Shown in pieces: positions 32,925 to 43,628 of a DNA stretch of 64,000 bases. A program made the position numbers and the translations under genes. The notes under the pieces were generated by a model. It made no database searches. It saw only the letters and a program-made list of their open reading frames with translations, and had not been told where the DNA came from. Origin of the DNA: Silurus meridionalis (Eukaryota > Chordata > Actinopteri > Siluriformes > Siluridae); the NCBI RefSeq assembly GCF_014805685.1, contig NC_060907.1:2575197-2639196 (forward strand), in the 5' to 3' direction. The stretch's first letter is position 1. The number at the start of each line of letters is the position of its first letter.

Positions 32925-33738
32925 GTACCCCAGGAAATGGGTCTGTGGGCGGTGGAACTTGCACTTTCGAAAGGTTCAAGTAGAGCTGGTGCGACCGGAG
33001 TGCTCCTAGGACCTGTCGCACATGGGTGTGGTGCTCCTTCAGATTCCGCGAGTAGATGAGGATGTCATCGATGTAGACCATCACGAACCTCTGGAGGTAA
33101 GGTCGGAGCACCTCGTTCATGAACCCTTGAAAAACGGCCGGAGAGATGGAGAGGCCGTACGGCATGACCCGGTACTCGTAGTGCCCAGACGGGGTGATGA
33201 AAGCGGTCTTCCACTCGTCCCCCTTCCTGATACGCACCAGGTTGTAGGCACTCCGGAGATCGAGCTTGGTGAACACCCGAGCCTCCCTTAGGTCCTCAAG
33301 GGCCGCTGGAACGAGCGGGAGGGGATAAGGGAGAGGAGTGATCTGGGAGTTCAACTGCCGGTAATCGATGCATGGACGGAGACCTCCATCCTTCTTCCCC
33401 ACGAAGAAAAAGCTAGACGCCGCCGGGGATGTAGAGGGGGTGATGAACCCCTGTCGAAGGGCCTGCTAGACGTACTCCTCCATTGCTCGATGTTCAGGGG
33501 CCGACAGGGGATAGATGCGGCCCTTGGGCAGCTTCGCCCCGGGGAGCAGATCAATGCAGCAATCCCACGGTCGATGTGGGGAAGGCAGTGGCCGCTTTGC
33601 ACAGAACACATCCTTGAACGCCTGATACTCCTCTGGGATCTCCACCTGGGTAGCGGTTGTCGCCTCCTCCACCCGGGTGGCGCCCACCGTGGCTCTGGGG
33701 GTCCTGAGAGGCAGTGTCTTAGGCAGTGGGGACTCCAC
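32746..33738 (-). pseudogene. Reverse transcriptase region of gypsy pol
   Basis: One frame with an internal TAG at 33,466-33,468, just after EHRAMEEYV. Upstream is the pre-RT linker ([23 protein letters not shown]). Downstream are [28 protein letters not shown], the [12 protein letters not shown] motif and YIDDILIYS with both catalytic Asp. The sequence loses frame near 32,963. Confidence 0.88.
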
Positions 33739-34193
33739 TCCAGGATATCACACGGGTCCCAGGAGCATCTTGGGGCATGTTGCTGTAGCCAGGGTCTCCC
33801 CAAGATCACACTGACCGTGGAGTCCTCGAGCACCATGAACCGGATCTCCTCCTGGTGGAACAGCCCGACTTGTAGCGTCACGACCGGTGCGCAGTACTTT
33901 ACCCAGCCCCTGCCCAGTGGACGTCCCTGGATGGTCTGGACGGCTAAGTCCTGGGAGCCCCTCTCTCGGGGGAGCTGCAGGCGGTCGAGGCAGGCCTGAG
34001 AGATGAAGTTTCCTGCAGAGCCGGAGTCGACCAGCGCCCGCACCGAAATGGAGAGAGCAGGGGTTAGCAGAGTCACAGTGAGTTTGGACAGAGGTGAAAT
34101 ATCCGAAGGAAACTTGACTGTACTCACGCGGTGCGCGCAGGGCGTGTGGGGCACTTGGAAATGGAATGACCCGGCTTTCCGCAGTATAAGCAT
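33351..34193 (-). pseudogene. Protease region of gypsy pol
   Basis: Opens in the -1 frame relative to gag, overlapping it by 70 nt, consistent with gag-pol ribosomal frameshifting; no canonical slippery heptamer was recognised. The active-site signature is ALVDSGSAGNFIS, then VILGRPWL. After about 33,720 the frame shifts to that of reverse transcriptase. Confidence 0.82.
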
Positions 34194-34945
34194 TTACCCG
34201 TGACCAGGCGGCTGTTTCGCTCCCTCCGGGACAGTCGCTGGGAGCCCAACTGCATTGGCTCGGAGCCGGCGGCCGCCTGTGCCCCCGGTGGTGTCACCAA
34301 AGGCAGGGGCGTAGGTTGAGGTGGTGTCAAAGTGCATGCCGCCAGGCGTTGCGAGAGGCCGATGGAATTCTGGATAAATCCCTCCAGCCCCACCTTGTCA
34401 TCATAGACGGCCATGGCTTGCCTAATTTCTGGAGATAACCCTTGCCGATATACACCGAGAAGCGCCGACTCGTTCCAGCCACTAGATGCCGCCAGAGTGC
34501 GAAAACGGAGGCTGTAATCCGTAATGGTGTCGTCACCCTGACACAAGCTGAGCAGCTGATAGGCCGTTGTAAGGACCCCAGAGGCGGCGCTAAACAGTTC
34601 CAGGAAGTGCGCCGTGAACGGCGCGTAGGCGTTTACTACCGGGCCGGCGGCCTCCCACAGCGATTGCGCCCACGCTAGCGCTTTCCCGGACTTGAGCGAG
34701 ATGAAAAATGCGACTTTTGACCGTTCGGTGGGGAATCGCTGCGGCTGCATCTCGATATATAGATTCACCTGCATCAGGAAGCCGCGGCATTCGGACGGTT
34801 CGCCAGAGAACGTCGCTGGGAGTGCCATAGGACTGCCGGTGGCAGCGGGGAGGCTTGGACGAGCGGCGGCGGAAGGGAAGGCAGCTCGGAGCGCGGCGAC
34901 GAGGTCCCGAACCGAGTCCGAAGGTGCGCTGGGTTGGGAATCCAT
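34124..34945 (-). pseudogene. gag of the gypsy element
   Basis: A 273-codon frame without internal stop. It has a Ty3-type capsid region ([20 protein letters not shown], then [19 protein letters not shown]) and one CCHC zinc knuckle near the C-terminus ([14 protein letters not shown]). It is the only intact frame of the element; the start at 34,945 lies just inside the 5' LTR. Confidence 0.85.
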
Positions 34946-34993
34946 CTCGAGGTGAGCCGCTCTTTTTTTTTTTTCTTCTTCGGTCCGTTATTC

Positions 34994-35327
34994 TGTGATG
35001 CGGAGAATCAGGCGGAAGCCGAAGTAGACGCACTACAAGTCTTTAATGTATTACTCAGGAGACAAACACACATACAGCGAAGCGTTGCAGTCCTGTGAAC
35101 GTAAATGGCAGTCTGTGTATGGTAATCCACGGGGCGCTGGCAGCAGCCAGAGAATAGCGATGCGGACAGCGTGACGTGGGAAAACAATAACAGACGAAGT
35201 GGGAGTGAAGATAGGCTGCTTATATGTGCGTGGTTGATGGAGATCAGGTGCACCTTGTTAGTAGTCAGGCGAGCAGCTCCGTGCGGGCGGGGCTGGTGCG
35301 GGCGAAGACGCAGGGTGCTCCCTGACA
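34994..35327 (-). repeat. 5' LTR of the gypsy element
   Basis: Partner of 30,430-30,763. Confidence 0.92.
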
Positions 35328-36924
35328 CATTGACAGTATTTATTTGCCCACAGTGGGGAAATTCCCATATTGCAGCAGCAAAACAATGTGCAAATATGAA
35401 GCTGAGACACAGTACAAATATATACAATACAGTATGTAAATACAAAAAAAAAAACAACAACAATAATAGTAGTTACACTATGAACAAACAAAGTGCACTC
35501 GGTTATTGCAAGGTTTTAATTGTTATTGCATTGTTGCGCAGTTGATATTGAACAAATATATTGAAAAATGTATGACCATTGATTGAAGAACACTGATGAT
35601 CTCTTCATCATGGCACCTGTTAGTGGGTGGATTTATTTATTAGGCAGCAGGTGAACATTTTGTGCTCAAAGTTGTGCTCGTAAGGATTTGAGCGAGTTTG
35701 ACAAATTGTGACATCTAGACATCTGGCTCAGAGCATCTCCAAAACTGCAGCTCTTGTGAAATGTTCCTGGTCTGCAGTGGTCAGCGAAGGCTGGTCCGTG
35801 TGGTCCGATCCAACAGATGAGTTAAAACTGCTGAAGAAGTTCATGATGTTAATGCTCCATCTTTCTCTTTAATTGGAGATCACTCTGTGCAGCTGGGGAT
35901 GTTTCTCAAAAACGTCCCGGGTATCCATGAAATTTCGGAGTAAGAACAGGAGCTTTGAGGATGGATTTGGACTGTAGTTAATGTCACCAGTCTGCTTCAC
36001 TGACTCAGGAATACAGTTTGCTTCTGATCACCATCACTGCACCCCGCAACATCAATTTGGTGCAACCCAGATGGGTATGGAATCCCTCTTGAGTCTTGTT
36101 CCTCTCGAGGTTTTTTCCTTATGCCATCTCAGGGAGTTTTTCCTCGCTTTATCATTTAACAACCAACAACTTAAGAATAATTAAATAAACAAATTCTGTT
36201 TTTTAATAATAAATAAGTGCAGATATTTCAAGATTCGTGGAAGTTCATATATGTTTTATTTCATACTGCACGATTCAAACCACAAACTCCAATATCAGTA
36301 GATTTCGAGTTTGCCTCAGCAATGCAAATTTCTCCTTTCATGAACATAATAGACAACAAGAAGCCATTTCTATCCACGCTGCCACTCGGGTGCTTGTCCA
36401 AGAAGAAGTATGAGTTGATATTAATATTTTGTAAAATATTGGAATATTGGAATTGCTCATTTAGGAAATAATAATTTTTGATTATTGAATGGTTTTATTT
36501 GGTTTGTTGTTTTGGTTGTGTATTTTGTGGGAGGTTTGGTTTATTGTGATTTGAAGTGTGTTTCATATTCCTGAATTGTGCCTTATCCACTGTTGGGCTA
36601 AACAATTGTTGCCCAAAGAAAAGAACAACAAATTAAAAACAAACAAATTTCTTTTGTATTTTGTTGTCATTGATTGGTCTTTCTATTGTAATTTATCTTT
36701 TGTTTATTGTTATTGTTATCATTGTATTGATTATTGTGACAGTGGGGTGTGTGTACCTGCATGGAGGTGACTTTGTGTACAAAGGCGTTGTCATGCTGGA
36801 ACTGGTTTGGGTTTTCTATTTTAAGTGAAGGGAAAATTTCATGTTACCACATCACATGCTACACCCTGTACAATTCTACAATTGTATAATGTACAATGGC
36901 AGAATAATTATCTCTCATAGACTG

Positions 36925-36981
<57 letters not shown>

Positions 36982-37429
36982 AAGAATTAATAAAACATAA
37001 AAAAGTAATTAATATAGATCATTGCAATTTATTCAGCAATGTTTTAAACATTACAAGAACATGTTAAATCTTACACAGAAACAATATAATTCCATCTGAT
37101 CATTTGTCATTAAAGAACAATTATAGACATTTTATGGATAAATATATGTTTACTCATTTTAACCCTTATACCAAGCATACACAACCTCCTTATGACTGTT
37201 AGTAGTACACATTAATCACATACAGCATAATGAGATTATTCAACTTTCAGGACTAAATGTTCACTTTCTGCCTACTAGATATTTCCCTAACTAACAACTA
37301 ACAGGTGACATGATGAAGAGATTATCAGTGTTATTCACTTCACCACTCATAATATTGTAATGTCAAAATGTTATGCCTGGTCAGTGTATATCTGTGGCTG
37401 TGTCCCTCTTGTCCCATTACACATTAAAG
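35328..37429. repeat. GIMAP duplication unit 1, distal part
   Basis: Continues the sequence that precedes the gypsy element. Matched block by block at 38,340-39,325, 43,629-44,000 and 45,486-46,155. Includes a Tc1 fragment (35,585-35,870), a retroposon tail (35,875-36,215) and a (GA)n tract (36,927-36,977). Confidence 0.8.
36770..37429 (-). repeat. Orphan GIMAP 3'-flank copy
   Basis: Related to the sequence just downstream of GIMAP gene 2 (45,490-46,155) and GIMAP gene 3 (50,920-51,170), but here no GIMAP body follows. At 37,430 it meets an upstream module instead. Confidence 0.7.
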
Positions 37430-37453
37430 ATTCTGTGTTGAAGCTCTCCACAA

Positions 37454-37463
37454 GAAAGTGAAA
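37454..37463 (-). promoter_or_regulatory. ISRE-like element, copy B
   Basis: GAAAGTGAAA in the orphan upstream module, 24 bp from the deletion junction. Confidence 0.45.
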
Positions 37464-37935
37464 GTTAAAGAGGAAAAAAGGTCAAATTATTCTGGTCTGT
37501 CCTACGGGTCATCTTACATGATGGAATGTTCCATATCTGCTGTCAGAATCAGGGGCAAATATTAACACAGCTGGCGGAAAGTGTTGTTTCCTGACACACT
37601 TGGGACATAATACAATAATTTACCTCAGTGATTGATAATTAATTAATTATTTTTTTATATTATATATTTATATATGTATATGGTCATTCAATGTCAGTGT
37701 GAGTGGGCAGGACAGAAGTAAGTTCAAAATCTACACTTGATTACTTTTTTGTATTGTATTTTAAATGTTGTTTGGACAAACAGCAAAAAAATCATTTCAG
37801 AAATTACTGTAAGCTATTTTTCCAAGATTTTCCAGAATTTCCAGATTTTGCTGCTCTGAAGTCTTTAGGGAAAATACACCTAATTAATAATTCATATTGA
37901 ACACTCTTTACAGTGTACAGTTTACTGTGGATCAC

Positions 37936-38130
37936 TGAAGAAGAAGAGGAGGAGAGTGAAGACTGAAAGAAGAATAAGATGGTGGAAACTGAAGGAGGAA
38001 GACTGTAGTGTGAGATTCAGGGAAGAGGTCAGACAGGGGCTCGGTGGTGGTGAGGAGGGGCTGGATGATTGGGCAACTACTGCAGAAGTGATAAGGGAGA
38101 CAGCTAGAAAGGTTCTTGGTGTGAAAATGG
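37936..38130 (+). mobile_element. RTE-type LINE fragment, copy B
   Basis: Open segment RRIRWWKLKEEDCSVRFREE, then LDDWATTAEVIRET, typical of the region between endonuclease and RT of RTE-like LINEs. Confidence 0.6.
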
Positions 38131-38599
38131 TCATGGCCAGACGGCCATGCATCAGAACACGGAAAATCATGCACTAACTAAACGTCTCACTTTTAGAATC
38201 CCTTTCTTCTTGCTTGGCCGTGAGCTGCCATCTTGGTTTGAGATCACTTGCTGGTGTAGGGGTTGAAATATTTCTACTTGTCACGCCTCTCAACAACGAT
38301 ATCTTTTCCACATCTCTTAATTCACTGGCATAACATTGACAGTCTTTATTTGCCCACAGTAGGGAAATTCCCATATTGCACCAGCAAAACAATGTGCAAA
38401 TATGAAGCTGAGACACAGTACAAATATATACAATACAGTATGTAAATACAAAAAAAAACAAAAACAAAAAACAACAATAATAGTAGTTACACTATGAACA
38501 AACAAAGTGCACTCGGTTATTGCACAGTTTAAATTGTTATTGCATTGTTGCGCAGTTGATATTGAACAAATATATTGAAAAATGTATGATCATTGATTG

Positions 38600-38960
38600 A
38601 AGAACACTGATGATCTCTTCATCATGGCACCTGTTAGTGGGTGGATTTATTTATTAGGCAGCAGGTGAACATTTTGTGCTCAAAGTTGTGCTCGTAAGGA
38701 TTTGAGCGAGTTTGACAAATTGTGACATCTAGACGTCTGGGTCAGAGCATCTCCAAAACTGCAGCTCTTGTGAAATGTTCCTGGTCTGCAGTGGTCAGAA
38801 TCTATCAAAAGTGCTCCAAGTAAGGAACAGTGGTGAACCGGCGACAGGGTCATGGGCGGCCGAAGCTCATTAATACACGCAGGAAGCGAAGGCTGGTCCG
38901 TGTGGTCCGATCCAACAGATGAGTTAAAACTGCTGAAGAAGTTCATGATGTTAATGCTCC
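38600..38960 (+). mobile_element. Tc1-like transposon fragment
   Basis: The same N-terminal transposase family as 14,205-14,557, in plus orientation ('gggtcagagcatctccaaa', 'gtggtcagaatctatc'). Non-coding through indels. Confidence 0.6.
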
Positions 38961-39325
38961 ATCTTTCTCTTTAATTGGAGATCACTCTGTGCAGCTGGGG
39001 ATGTTTCTCATCAACGTCCTGGGTATCCATGAAATTTCGGAGTAAGAACAGGAGCTTTAAGGATGGATTTGGACTGTAGTTAATGTCACCAGTCTGCTTC
39101 ACTGACTCAGGAATACAGTTTGCTTCTGATCACCATCACTGCACCCCGCAACATCAATTTGGTGCAACCCAGATGAGGATGGAATCCCTCTTGAGTCTCG
39201 TTCCTCTCGAGGTTTTTTCCTTATGCCATCTCAGGGAGATTTTCCTCGCTTTATCATTTAACAACCAACGACTTAAGAATAATTAAATAAACAAATTCTG
39301 TTTTTTAATAATAAATAAGTGCAGA

Positions 39326-40152
39326 TGTAACCCCTCTTGGTTCTCATGTCAGATTCGCCCGAAAAAAGACCACCTTCACACCAATTTAGAGTTCATCCAT
39401 GCGTTGTGTTTTACTGAGGGTAAAATAAAAAGACACGCAGGTTGCATAGTTACACAGCTCATCCGGTCACAAAACGTTTACCTCAACAGTTCAGGTGGAA
39501 CTGCACATTATAAGGCCACATTTCTGAACTCATTAAATATTTTTTGATTTTATAAACACAATAATAATAATGATGACAAAAAAAAAGATAATTCACCATA
39601 CCTGAGGGTAAAATAAAAAGACACGCAGGTTGCATAGTTACACAGCTCATCCGGTCACAAAACTGTTAAATAATACAATTAAGGGAAACAAAATAAGTAC
39701 ACAAAAATAAAAAAGGATAACACAAATTACACACACGTATAGCGCGCCCGCACACGTGTTGAACACGTGTGAAACACCTGCTACTTAATTATGAGCTAAA
39801 AAAATAAAAAAAACTCAACTACTCCAAGTTTTCAAAAAACACTTTAGTGAAATCATATCGTTTGTAAAATAAATAAAAAGTTTATTAACAGCATGTGTAT
39901 GAATATTACCGGAGAGGACATTTGTTTACCGTTTACCTCAACAGTTCAGGTGGAACTGAGAGAAAATGGCCGATGCAACTTGCGTTTTATTCTTTTCTTA
40001 CTTCACCTATAGGTGTCGCTAATTCCCCTCTTCTCAGGTATAATATAAAGACAAATGAATTACACAGAAAATATATATACTGTATAATGAACTATTTCAC
40101 AGCAAAAAAGTATTTTGGCACCATTCAAAATAAATCCATTTTCTTTGTTACA
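39326..40152 (-). repeat. 3' LTR of second element, with internal duplications
   Basis: Only the last 201 bp (39,952-40,152) match the other LTR. The rest contains a 61-bp direct repeat (39,414-39,476 and 39,602-39,664) and a 28-bp repeat (39,475-39,502 and 39,934-39,961). A purine-rich tract follows at 40,153-40,165 (minus strand AGTGGGGGTGAA). Confidence 0.65.
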
Positions 40153-40456
40153 TTCACCCCCACTGAATGTGCCAAAATATAACAAACACGAAATCAACAA
40201 AGAAACAAAACTCCCACAGAGACAAAATCCCAGAATTGCCATGCTTAGCACAATGCTGTTGATCAGAAAAAACTGTTCATCTAAAGAACTGATAAGAAAA
40301 AAAAGTGCTGCGCATATCACTTCTTCTTAATCACGACCCAAATAAAGTGCCTTCTACACTTCATCCCGGCAACTCATACCTATATGCACTCCAAAATTGA
40401 CATAACACCCTAAACTGTGTACTCTAATGTTTCAAACCAAGAACAGAAAAAGACCA

Positions 40457-41605
40457 TTAGCCATGGTTCTGTTGTCCAGTGTTGAGCAGGGTCTGCCGTT
40501 TCATAGAACAAATAAGGCGATTCACCGGTTTCAAGAATCTGCCAAACCTTGATCTACGACCCGACAACTCAGCACCATCCACCGTTCCACTAACAGCACA
40601 ATTAGGATTGCAGGCATTGACCTGACCAGTACATTCCTGATGAACTGAATGGTCCGAAAGAGTATTTCCAGGAATCACACTAAGTGGCGGCACATTTGCA
40701 ATCACAGAGAAATCGTGAGAATCACATGACTTATCTACATTGGGGCCACTAGCATCCACGGACCCAGAAACTTCAGGGCTTCCACTCATAGCCACCGAAT
40801 TGTCAAAAGCCAACAAGCCGTCATCGGAAACATCATCGCCCACAGAAAACACGCTCTCATCATCGGTAGCTCCTACAACATCACATAAAGGGAGAAAATT
40901 CACACAAAGAAGTAGATTTCTGTGTACTACCTTGAGCTGACCTGATACAGGGTGTTTTATCTTGTAAATGTGAGTCCTGGGATCACGGTCGACCACAGTA
41001 TATACCACACCCTCCCACTTATCTGAAAGTTTGCGTTTGCCACGCTCACTCATATTGGCTAACAGAACCCTGTCACCAACTTCGATGTTCACGCCCTTAT
41101 GTATTCGGTTGTACGTCCTGGCCTGGTGAGACTGTTCTCTGCCAGTATTAACCTCAGCAACAGCAAGAGCCTCCTTCAAAACTTTGTCCAAAGATGCTAC
41201 ATACTTGGGAAGAGAGTCACTTGAATCGTCCCTCAATACACTCTTGAAAATCACATCAACTGGCAGTCTCAGCGTACGACCAATCATTAAATAAAATGGA
41301 GGAAACCCTGTCGTCTCATGTGCAGTACAATTGTACAGAAAGGTCAGTGTGTGAAGCATCTGGGGCCAATCATGCTCTGGTCTTGGCTCTAGAGCCCTGA
41401 TCATATTACCCAGTGTCCGGTTAAACCTTTCAACAGCGCCATTGCCCATTGTGTGGTATGGGGTCGTCTGTGACTTTTTTATCCCACAAAAGTCGAACAA
41501 GTGTCTGATGAGTTCGCTACAAAAATTTGCACCCTGGTCAGAGTGGATGCATTCTGGGAAGCCATAGTAACATAAGTAGTTATGAAACACGATACAAGAC
41601 ACCAT
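40457..41605 (-). pseudogene. Integrase region of second element
   Basis: A 382-codon frame with the integrase core's second Asp (HSDQGANFCSELI) and the Glu in GNGAVERFNRTLG, then a C-terminal extension with GDRVLLANM and HRNLLL. The part with the zinc-binding region and first catalytic Asp (41,610-41,750) is out of frame or missing. Confidence 0.85.
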
Positions 41606-41756
41606 TGGTCAAAGACAGCCTATCCCACTGCTTTAGGAGTTTTAATGCAGCACTGGGTTCACCTGCACGCTCACGTCTCGAGGGCCTACGTTTAAGGTCG
41701 ACATAGTGCATCACCCTCTTTAAATGCTCATCTTCAAGCTGTCTGTCTCTCAGTTC

Positions 41757-42965
41757 TTAGTGAGAGTATGAAGGAAGAGAATCAAACCCAACGTCAGTGA
41801 TCTGTTGGACGAATCCAGACAGGGGAGTAGCCCACACTTTTGCTCCCTCATCCCAGTGAAGATGGTTAGAAAAGACAGCAGCCACTTTTGCACTTGACAA
41901 ACTACCACACACATCCACACCCAAATCCTTCCGATTACAGGCACCCGCCGAAACCTCAGCACTATCAGCCACTCGCTGAATGGCAATTGACAACCGGAAA
42001 GCATCCTGCACAGCAGCACAAGTATGGTTCTCCGACTCCGCTACTAGCTCGACATAGGGTTCCCTAACTATGCGGTAGCTAACACGACCAGCTACAAAAG
42101 GTTGCCTACTCAAAGTGTCCGCTATTGTGTTCTTTGGCCCAGGAACATATTTGATGTCGAATTCAAAGGCGGCTAGTTTAGCCACCCACCTCTGTTCACA
42201 GGCGTCAAGCCTCGGTTTGGTCAAGATGTGCGTCAAGGGATTATTATCCGTCCAAGCTGTGAACCGGTGCCCTTTAAGCCAATGGCTAAACTTATCACAT
42301 ACAGCCCACTTAAGAGCAAGGGACTCAAGGCGATGTGCTGGATATCTGGCTTGCGCTCTGGTAAGTGATTTACTCGCAAACGCAATGGTTTGAGCTTTGC
42401 ATTCTCCTGGACGTAGTTGCGAAAGTACAGCACCCAACCCTTCCGATGAAGCATCAGTAGCTAGAATAAAGGGCCTGGAAAAGTCAGGGTGTGCAAGGAC
42501 TACATTAGAAAGCAGAGCTGTCTTCAAAGCGGACAAAGCCGCCTCACAAGCTGGAGTCCAATCATCAGGAGTAAGTTTCCTGAATGATGTAACACCTTTG
42601 CGACCCCTACCTCTACCTTTCCTCACAACACTAGTTAAAGCATAGAGTGGGTGTGCAAGAGATGAACAATTCTCAATGAAACGTTGGTACCACATGACAA
42701 GACCGAGAAAAGACTGAATTTTCTTAACTGATGGGGTAACACCATCAGGGCACATCAAATCTGCAGAAGTAATCTTAGCAATCGCTTCGACCTTCCCAGG
42801 ATCGGTGGCGACACCATCCTCCGAAATCAAATGACCAAGAAACTTCACAGAGCGCCTAAAGAAATGACATTTCTTTGGTGACAACTTCAAATTGTGTTTT
42901 TTCAACATTCCAAAAACCATTTCAAGCCTTTGCAATGCGATTTTTTCGTCAGGTGCAAAGACCAT
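41757..42965 (-). pseudogene. RT C-terminal and RNase H region of second element
   Basis: A 402-codon frame that starts inside the RT active-site motif; the DDI just before Met is read in the same frame upstream. It has KCHFFRRSVKFLGHLIS, SFLGLVMWYQRF, then RNase H (ILATDASSEGLGAVLSQ, RLESLALKWAV, TDNNPLTHI). It ends in a degraded linker before integrase. Confidence 0.85.
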
Positions 42966-43174
42966 TATGTCATCCCGCTAGACGCCTTCGCTACAAAGGG
43001 TTTAGGAGTAGACGTGATAGGGAAAGTCTGATTAATATCATAACCTTCCCCTGATGCACAAGTATTGGGCTCATACTTAACACCACCTAACCTTCTCTTA
43101 GTATCAGAAAACTGCATCAGATATTTTCCCCGCCCAGCCCCAAACAAGGGAGTATCTGTGCCGTCCTCAGCCAT
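42965..43174 (-). pseudogene. N-terminal fragment joined to the RT active site
   Basis: Starts MAEDGTDTPLFGAGRG and ends KPFVAKASSGMT. Its last codons overlap the RT motif in another frame. This looks like the start of the element's first ORF brought next to the RT catalytic motif by a deletion. Confidence 0.5.
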
Positions 43175-43425
43175 CTATGATGATATCCACAAAAAGGTTT
43201 TCAAATAAAACACTAAGTTAAACAAAAACAACAATTTATATTAAGCAGAAACAAGATTTTCAATTATAACAACCTATCCGATGTCCATCGGTTATATTGT
43301 GAAGTCTAAAAAAAAAAAAAGGGGAAGAGTCTATAACCGGAGAATCTGGCAACCACGGTCCGACCGTCCAGACGAATCCTGCAACGCCACTTCCTCGATG
43401 ATCAGCACCACGTGGACCACGAGCG

Positions 43426-43628
43426 GGAACTGAGAGAAAATGGCCGATGCAACTTGCGTTTTATTCTTTTCTTACTTCACCTATAGGTGTCGCTAATTCC
43501 CCTCATCTCAGGTATAATATAAAGACAAATGAATTAAACAGAAAATATATATATACTGTATAATGAACTATTTCACAGCAAAAAAGTATTTTGGCACTAT
43601 TCAAAATAAATCCATTTTCTTTGTTACA
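43426..43628 (-). repeat. 5' LTR remnant of second element
   Basis: About 203 bp, differing from 39,952-40,152 at roughly three positions plus one TA step. The inner part of this LTR and any primer site are deleted. Confidence 0.75.

Larger units (their letters stand above)
30430..35327 (-). mobile_element. Ty3/gypsy LTR retrotransposon with chromodomain, damaged
   Basis: The 4898-bp element has 334-bp LTRs (TG..CA on the plus strand) and a 5-bp target duplication CATTG (30,425-30,429 and 35,328-35,332). Internal minus-strand order is gag, protease, reverse transcriptase, RNase H, integrase, chromodomain, so it is a chromovirus-type element, without env. The two LTRs differ at about 6 of 334 positions by eye. 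pol carries at least one nonsense codon and three frameshifts. A purine-rich tract next to the downstream LTR (minus strand, 30,764-30,778) fits the polypurine tract. No clear tRNA-type primer site was recognised beside 34,993. Confidence 0.92.
37430..39325. repeat. GIMAP duplication unit 2, proximal part (orphan upstream module)
   Basis: Matches 29,582-30,430 then 35,328-36,215. It has the ISRE-like site and an RTE fragment but lacks the exon-1 donor. The Tc1 fragment at 38,600-38,960 retains 88 bp (38,799-38,886) that the unit-1 copy has lost. Confidence 0.8.
39326..43628 (-). mobile_element. Second Ty3/gypsy-like LTR retrotransposon, internally deleted
   Basis: Bounded by TGTAACCC and GTTACA. 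CAGA occurs on both sides (39,322-39,325 and 43,629-43,632), and the paralogous unit at about 36,216-36,230 shows the uninterrupted site. It encodes integrase, RNase H and the C-terminal part of RT on the minus strand. No chromodomain. Protease and most of gag and RT are missing. Confidence 0.85.

Noticed and set aside
30610..34955. Plus-strand open frames of 60-175 codons across the gypsy element
   Set aside because: They are antisense shadows of gag-pol with no recognisable domain.
30430..35327. Endogenous retrovirus with an envelope gene
   Set aside because: Between integrase/chromodomain and the 3' LTR there is no room for env. The chromodomain and domain order identify a Ty3/gypsy retrotransposon.
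36217..36471. 84-codon plus-strand frame, with a relative at 43,563-43,772
   Set aside because: The paralogous copy is not preserved beyond about 45 codons and no domain is visible; probably chance in duplicated intergenic DNA.
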